Source of the DNA: Litchfieldia stipae
GTDB lineage: Bacteria; Bacillota; Bacilli; Bacillales; Bacillaceae_L
Assembly: GCF_014837155.1 (NCBI RefSeq)
Contig: NZ_JACYHA010000001.1
Span: forward strand, 310,001-374,000
DNA length: 64,000 nucleotides
Direction of reading: 5' to 3'
Within the stretch, counting starts at the first letter, position 1, and each line of letters opens with the position of its first letter. Positions 59,344 through 64,000 of this stretch are shown piece after piece. Under the pieces are notes generated by a model. The model ran no database searches. It saw only the letters and a program-made list of their open reading frames with translations, and was not told the origin of the DNA. Position numbers and translations under genes: made by a program.

Positions 59344-60756
59344 TTATTGATTATTACTCTTATTACTAGTCAAGGTTAAAGAAACCTTCATTAACTCCTC
59401 ACCACGATAAATCTCAAATTCAACCTCATCACCTATTTTGAAATCAGTATAAAGATATTTTCTCAGTTCGCTTGAATTTTTGACTTCCTTCCCATTAATC
59501 GCTACAATCACATCCTGTAGCTTTAATCCAGCAGCTGCAGCAGCAGAGTTAGGATCTACATTGGAAATCATCACTCCACCATTTAAATCTTCCGGTAATG
59601 CCTGTAAATAAAAATGAGGAATCTCCTCTAAGCTTGTTAAACCTACTCCAATATATGGACGTTCTATATACCCCTGTTTAATGATTTCATTCACTATTGG
59701 TAGGACATCGTTACTTGGGATTGCGAACCCTAATCCTTCCACACCACTATTTGATATTTTCAAGCTATTAATTCCTATCACCTGTCCTGATGTATTAATT
59801 AGCGCTCCACCACTATTCCCTGGATTTATTGCAGCATCTGTTTGAATGACATCAAGATTCCAAGCACCAGCAGATGTTGTTACATCAATTGTACGTTCGG
59901 TTGCACTAACGATCCCTTGAGTAACAGTTCTCGATAAATCAAGCCCTAGTGGATTACCAATGGCAAGCACCTGTTCACCTGGTCTTAATTGAGAAGAGTC
60001 ACCAAAATCAATTGTTGCCTCTACATGCTCTGATGAAATCTTCAAAACAGCTAGATCAGTTAAAGCATCTGCTCCAATCAACTCTGCTTGTACTTTTTCC
60101 CCATTATATAGAGATACCTCTATTTCGTTTGCCCCCTCAACAACGTGATTATTTGTAACGATATAAGCTGTTTTATCATTTTTTTCAAAAATAACCCCTG
60201 AACCTGTACCAGATTCTACAGTTTCGGATAGATTGGAGAATCGATTGTTTTGCTGTTTCATGTTAACAATCCCGACAATCGCTGGTGATGCCTTCTCCAC
60301 AATATCCGCAATTGATCCTGTTGTTGCTTGTGCTGAAGTTGGCGTTGCTTTGACTAGTGAGTCTGAACTATTTTGTGTGGAATTTGTAGTAGTCTCTGAA
60401 TTGATACTCACATCACGATCCTTTACATTAACAACATACTCCCCATAAAAATCTGTAAAAGGGACTAATATTAACGTTAAAAGTGATCCTACAACTCCTG
60501 CACTTACTGTTGTGACTATGTTTTTAAGCTTTCCTTTTTTATGGTAGTCCTCTCTTCTCTCCTGCTTGGCTTCACTCTTGGGTTCATCCATTATTTCATA
60601 CAGAACCTCTTCTTCAGCAAGTGGCTCCGTATCCTTATCCCGCATTTCATTCATTTCTTCATTTATATAGGATTCAATTGGAAGAGTTTCGTTCAATCTT
60701 GCTTCATTTACTGTTTCATCTTCTTGATAAGATTTGAATTCATTTTCTTTTGTCAT
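59344..60756 (-). CDS. htrA: S1C serine protease with PDZ domain, membrane-anchored (HtrA family)
   Basis: Envelope quality-control protease of 470 residues. An acidic cytoplasmic tail (residues 1-80) is followed by one membrane segment (about 88-110, IVTTVSAGVVGSLLTLILVPF), a Ser/Thr-rich linker, the trypsin-like domain (about 160-355) and one PDZ domain (about 365-465). Catalytic residues are His in VTNNHVV, Asp in LTDLAVL and Ser in GNSGGAL. ATG at 60756 with GGAGGT. The HtrA/HtrB/HtrC naming in Bacillus cannot be settled by eye. Divergent from an ABC transporter that faces a sensor kinase. Confidence 0.93.
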   Translation of the reverse strand: MTKENEFKSYQEDETVNEARLNETLPIESYINEEMNEMRDKDTEPLAEEEVLYEIMDEPKSEAKQERREDYHKKGKLKNIVTTVSAGVVGSLLTLILVPFTDFYGEYVVNVKDRDVSINSETTTNSTQNSSDSLVKATPTSAQATTGSIADIVEKASPAIVGIVNMKQQNNRFSNLSETVESGTGSGVIFEKNDKTAYIVTNNHVVEGANEIEVSLYNGEKVQAELIGADALTDLAVLKISSEHVEATIDFGDSSQLRPGEQVLAIGNPLGLDLSRTVTQGIVSATERTIDVTTSAGAWNLDVIQTDAAINPGNSGGALINTSGQVIGINSLKISNSGVEGLGFAIPSNDVLPIVNEIIKQGYIERPYIGVGLTSLEEIPHFYLQALPEDLNGGVMISNVDPNSAAAAAGLKLQDVIVAINGKEVKNSSELRKYLYTDFKIGDEVEFEIYRGEELMKVSLTLTSNKSNNQ

Positions 60757-60940
60757 GTTAATAACCTCCATAATTATAATTTCTTCTATTTAAAGCAGTT
60801 CTTGAATTTTCTTTCATGACAACATCTTATCCAGAAAATATGACAAAAGTATGAACAAATCCGTAAGAGTGTAAGAAGAAACTGATACAAATTAAGTCGA
60901 TGTATTTCCTATATTTATTACACAATAAGTCCAAATTTGG

Positions 60941-60966
60941 TCATATTTTATTCATATTCTTTGGAT
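60941..60966 (+). promoter_or_regulatory. Possible response-regulator site and promoter -35 ahead of the ABC genes
   Basis: TCATATTTtatTCATATTC: a direct repeat with 11-nt spacing at 60941 and 60952, followed at once by TTGGAT (60961-60966), which could be a -35. TTAATA at 60984 would be a weak -10. This layout is usual for OmpR-type regulators; it is inference. The rest of 60757-61022 holds nothing else that I recognise. Confidence 0.4.
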
Positions 60967-61022
60967 AAGCTTGCTTTAACCAATTAATACAATTGTGTAA
61001 TAAAATGAAAAGGGGAACTGAA

Positions 61023-62474
61023 ATGAACTTTATTAAAAGAGCATTATTAAGTGTAAGTGCACGGAAAGGTAAGACCATATTACAAATTTTTATTTTTACC
61101 GTCATTTGTGTATTAGTGTTATCTGGTATTACCATTCATTCTGCTGCTGAAACATCAAGCGAATTAGCACGGCTAAAATTAGGTGGAGAAGTTACTTTAC
61201 AAATCAATATGGAAAAGGTGAGAGAACAGCAACAGGCACAAGGAGCTAGAACAAGATTTCAATCTGTTCCGATTGAAAAAGAAATGGCCGAGGAGCTACT
61301 TTCATACTCTCAGGTGAAAGCTTATAACTTCTTTTCCTCAACAAATGCATTAGCCACTGATTTTGATCCGATTGAAAATGAAACAAGTGAAGCGTCAACT
61401 GAAGAGGCATCGAATGAAACAAACGGACCTGGAGGAAATCGAATGCCAGGAGGGTTTAATGCAGATGTAAGCATTCAGGGCGTAGCATTTACTGATTCTG
61501 TTGATGATTTCTTAAATGAGACTTCGCTCCTTATTGAAGGTAGACATCTTACTGAGGATGACGCAAATCAAAATGTCACTTTAATTGAGCGGTCACTTGC
61601 TACAGAAAATGAATTAGCCATCGGTGACATCATTACAGTTACATCTCCAAATGATGAGGCAATATCAACAGAACTTGAAATTGTTGGGATTTACGAAACC
61701 ACTTCAACAGGCTTAGATATAGGAGTGAACCTTTCATTTATGAATCCATATAACCTGCTTTATGTACCATATACAACCTCAGCTTTACTTAAAGGTGAAG
61801 ATTACAACGGGATGATTGATAGTGCAATCTACTATATGAATGATCCAGCTGAAATTGAGCAATTTGTCACCCAAGCAGAGACTGAAAGCTCAATAGACTT
61901 TAATACATTTATGTTAGATACAAATGATGCCCTATATCAACAAATGGTCGGACCTATCAAAAATGTTGCTTCTTTTTCAAAAAATGTTGTCTACCTAGTC
62001 AGTATTGCAGGTGCAATTATTTTAGGATTAATCGTCATGATGTCAATTAGAGAACGAAAATATGAAATGGGTGTTTTACTTGCGATTGGTGAAAATCGTT
62101 GGAAGCTAATGGGGCAGTTTATTACTGAAATCATTTTCGTCGCGGTTATAGCACTAGGTATTTCGTCTATAAGTGGGAACCTTGTTGCATCAAAAATTAG
62201 TGATCAACTTTTAAATCAAGAATTAACCCAACTACAAGAGAATGTAAATGAACCAGCTTCATTTGGTGGTCGCGGGATGGGCTTTGGTATAGGACGAGGA
62301 ATCATGCCATTGGAGCAGGTCGATACAATTGACGAACTACAAATTGCTGTTACTCCAAATGATTTAGGTATCCTTGCAGGCATCGGCTTATTAATCGCCA
62401 TTCTATCAGCATTAATCCCATCTTTAACAGTGATTCGATTACAACCTAAAACCATTTTAACTAAACAAGATTAA
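61023..62474 (+). CDS. ABC transporter permease (FtsX/MacB-like)
   Basis: Membrane permease of 483 residues with an N-terminal segment (about 18-40), a large extracellular domain, and three C-terminal segments (KNVVYLVSIAGAIILGLIVMMSIRERKYEMGVLLAIGENRWKLMGQF is the FtsX-like loop). The end is LQPKTILTKQD. ATG at 61023 has AAAAGGGGA. It lies 12 nt before its ATPase gene; the pair has no periplasmic adaptor gene. A Glu/Ser/Thr-rich stretch near residue 120-150 is unusual. Probably exports or senses a peptide or lipid; substrate unknown. Confidence 0.9.
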   Translation: MNFIKRALLSVSARKGKTILQIFIFTVICVLVLSGITIHSAAETSSELARLKLGGEVTLQINMEKVREQQQAQGARTRFQSVPIEKEMAEELLSYSQVKAYNFFSSTNALATDFDPIENETSEASTEEASNETNGPGGNRMPGGFNADVSIQGVAFTDSVDDFLNETSLLIEGRHLTEDDANQNVTLIERSLATENELAIGDIITVTSPNDEAISTELEIVGIYETTSTGLDIGVNLSFMNPYNLLYVPYTTSALLKGEDYNGMIDSAIYYMNDPAEIEQFVTQAETESSIDFNTFMLDTNDALYQQMVGPIKNVASFSKNVVYLVSIAGAIILGLIVMMSIRERKYEMGVLLAIGENRWKLMGQFITEIIFVAVIALGISSISGNLVASKISDQLLNQELTQLQENVNEPASFGGRGMGFGIGRGIMPLEQVDTIDELQIAVTPNDLGILAGIGLLIAILSALIPSLTVIRLQPKTILTKQD

Positions 62475-62486
62475 GGAGTGATAGAA

Positions 62487-63158
62487 ATGAGTGCATTATT
62501 AGAATTCAACTCAATCAATTATTGGTATAAACATGAGAGTAATAAGAACAATATTTTAACTGATGTGAATATTAGCTTTGACAAAGGCAAGTTTTATACC
62601 ATTGTAGGTCCTTCTGGTTCAGGCAAAACAACCTTTCTTGCGCTAGCAAGTGGCTTAGATCTTCCCAAAAGTGGTTCAATTTTATATGAGGGAAAAGAGA
62701 TCAATGATATTGGATTAGCAAGATTTAGAAATAAATATGTTTCTATCATATTTCAATCATATAATCTACTTCCATATATGTCCGCCTTACAAAATGTAAT
62801 TACAGCTATGGAGATTACAAAATCTCCTCAACAGAACAAAAAACAACATGCCTTAGAAACCCTACAAAAAGTTGGAATAACTGAAAAACAAGCACGACAA
62901 AAAGTCTTAACTTTAAGTGGCGGGCAGCAACAACGTGTTTCAATTGCACGAGCATTAAGCTGTGAGTCAGACTTAATTATCGCTGATGAACCCACAGGTA
63001 ATTTGGATGAAGATACTGCTAAAGATGTGATTCATCTTTTTCAAGAACTAGCCCATACAGAAAACAAATGTGTTATTGTCGTCACTCATGATCAAAGTAT
63101 AGCAACCATTTCAGATGTGAATGTAAAACTGTCAAAAGGAAAAATGAAAACATTATGA
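62487..63158 (+). CDS. ABC transporter ATP-binding protein (LolD/MacB type)
   Basis: ATPase of 223 residues for the preceding permease. Walker A is GPSGSGKTT near residue 36-44, Q-loop at [16 protein letters not shown], signature [15 protein letters not shown] near 135-149, Walker [13 protein letters not shown] near 155-166, and H-loop VVTHDQSIA near 190. ATG at 62487 follows AAGGAG. The operon ends at a bidirectional terminator shared with the facing kinase gene. Confidence 0.95.
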   Translation: MSALLEFNSINYWYKHESNKNNILTDVNISFDKGKFYTIVGPSGSGKTTFLALASGLDLPKSGSILYEGKEINDIGLARFRNKYVSIIFQSYNLLPYMSALQNVITAMEITKSPQQNKKQHALETLQKVGITEKQARQKVLTLSGGQQQRVSIARALSCESDLIIADEPTGNLDEDTAKDVIHLFQELAHTENKCVIVVTHDQSIATISDVNVKLSKGKMKTL

Positions 63159-63161
63159 AAG

Positions 63162-63187
63162 AAAACCAGAGGGAATCCCTCTGGTTC
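63162..63187. terminator. Terminator between the ABC genes and the kinase gene
   Basis: GAACCAGAGGG/CCCTCTGGTTC with a 3-nt loop; the T-run on the plus strand is weak (CATTGTTTTT). Confidence 0.72.
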
Positions 63188-64000
63188 ATTGTTTTTCAGG
63201 TATTCGAATTACAAATTTCGTTCCTTTGTTCTTCTCACTTGTTACTTTAATTTCTCCATCATGGAGTTCCACTAATTTCTTTACGATTGAAAGACCAAGT
63301 CCTGACTGACCGTATGGATTATTCGTTCTTGATATATCTGCTTTGTAGAATCGATGCCAAATCGATTCTATTTCGTTGGCATCAATCCCAATCCCGGTAT
63401 CCTCAATTTCAATAATCGTTTCTCTATAGCCAGCTTTGCCTCGCAGCCATATTTTTCCTTCAGATGTAAATTGAATACTATTCTTCGTGATATTAATCAA
63501 GATCTGTATTAAACGATCATAGTCCGCGTAAATCGATAGCTGCTCTGGCACTTCAACAATTAGCTCGTTGTTCTTTTCTTCTGCTTGAATACTTAATTGT
63601 TCTTGGATAATTTCTAGTGCTTCACTTAATTCAATGACTTCCTTTTGTAAAAACACTTGATTTGATCTTATTTTTTCATAATCCAAATTCTCATTAACCA
63701 GCCGTATTAGTCTTTTAGTTTCTTGATTGATTAAGTGTACCGCTCGTTGCTTCTCATTCTCAGGAATCATATCATCCCTAATCCCTTCGACCATTCCACT
63801 AATCGTTGTTAGAGGTGTTCTAAGCTCATGAGAAACATCAGCAAAGAATTGTCTTCTCCGATTCTCAAGACTCTCAATTTCTAGTTGGGATTTACTCAAC
63901 TTATCAACCATTGAATTAAAATCATTTGCAAGCTCACCGATTTCATCAAAGCTTGATGATGGAACATATACCTGGTAATTTCCAGCAGAAATCAATGAGG
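63186..64000 (-). CDS. Sensor histidine kinase, N-terminal part outside the window
   Basis: Partial two-component sensor; the visible C-terminal 271 or so residues run from a HAMP end through HisKA and HATPase domains. Motifs are FADVSHELRTPLTTISGMV (phospho-His), LINITKNSIQFT (N box), IEDTGIGIDANE (G1) and YGQSGLGLSIVKKLVELHDG (G2). The gene continues past 64000, where the membrane part and probably a response regulator gene lie. It is convergent with the FtsX-type ABC exporter, a common pairing for peptide-antibiotic sensing; that role is inference. Confidence 0.95.
   Translation of the reverse strand, partial: SLISAGNYQVYVPSSSFDEIGELANDFNSMVDKLSKSQLEIESLENRRRQFFADVSHELRTPLTTISGMVEGIRDDMIPENEKQRAVHLINQETKRLIRLVNENLDYEKIRSNQVFLQKEVIELSEALEIIQEQLSIQAEEKNNELIVEVPEQLSIYADYDRLIQILINITKNSIQFTSEGKIWLRGKAGYRETIIEIEDTGIGIDANEIESIWHRFYKADISRTNNPYGQSGLGLSIVKKLVELHDGEIKVTSEKNKGTKFVIRIPEKQ

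Noticed and set aside
1-64000. CRISPR arrays, tRNA or rRNA genes, transposases, prophage
   Set aside because: No spaced direct repeats, no cloverleaf, no recognised transposase or integrase. The only mobile-like DNA is the short repeat family.

Overview
The window looks like a chromosomal segment of a spore-forming Bacillaceae bacterium. It is A+T-rich, has strong AAGGAGG-type ribosome binding sites, uses many TTG and GTG starts, and carries Bacillus-type genes (yabR, tnrA, yezD, fruR/fruA, ycgQ/ycgR, MhqR-type operators, a class A PBP of the sporulation type). No rRNA, tRNA, phage, IS transposase or CRISPR array was found. The genus cannot be fixed from the sequence alone.

Layout: (1) 1-3.9 kb, a minus-strand sulfate uptake operon: Rrf2 regulator with three Cys, yezD, sulfate-binding lipoprotein, cysT, cysW, cysA (cut by the window edge). 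(2) 4.2-12.6 kb, housekeeping genes: a PhnA/YjdM protein, an RNase J paralogue, guaC, an ACT-domain malic enzyme, an MFS carrier, an MscS channel, a HesB-like gene with an in-frame UGA read as selenocysteine, and yabR. (3) 12.7-23.6 kb, an alpha-glucoside island: malEFG-type ABC importer without an ATPase, three GH13 glucosidases and two LacI regulators with two different operator types. (4) 23.7-36.3 kb, a guanine riboswitch and purine permease, an acyl-CoA ligase, a polysaccharide deacetylase, a ycgRQ pair behind a Zur box, a ring-cleaving dioxygenase behind an MhqR box, exporters, a MarR/MFS pair and a YodL-like protein. (5) 36.3-43.2 kb, an RDD / SpoIIM-like / DUF58 / MoxR / DUF4350 / DUF4129 membrane cluster. 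(6) 43.4-53.9 kb, a DJ-1 protein, an unidentified structured small RNA, a metalloprotease, a second MhqR-boxed dioxygenase, an RluF-type pseudouridine synthase, WrbA, a SpoIID-like protein, a PBP, thiM and a secreted deacetylase. (7) 54-64 kb, fruR-fruA without fruK, a YfbR-type nucleotidase, tnrA with two TnrA boxes, three very small genes, an HtrA protease, an FtsX-type ABC exporter and a truncated sensor kinase.

A dispersed non-autonomous repeat family (about 210 bp when complete, ends GGCTGTTTT/AAAACAGCC, with a hyphenated palindrome in the middle) is present in six forms. The two complete copies each have perfect 8-bp target duplications, and each sits exactly at the stop codon of a minus-strand gene.

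The strongest unusual signal is the 92-codon HesB-like gene at 11666-11941. Its codon 32 is UGA where the family has its conserved Cys, and a hairpin with a GG-containing loop lies 25 nt downstream, as expected of a bacterial SECIS. The other items most worth checking are the small RNA at about 44011-44130, the repeat family, the alternative hairpins ahead of the sulfate-binding protein gene, and the unusual A+T-centred LacI operators.
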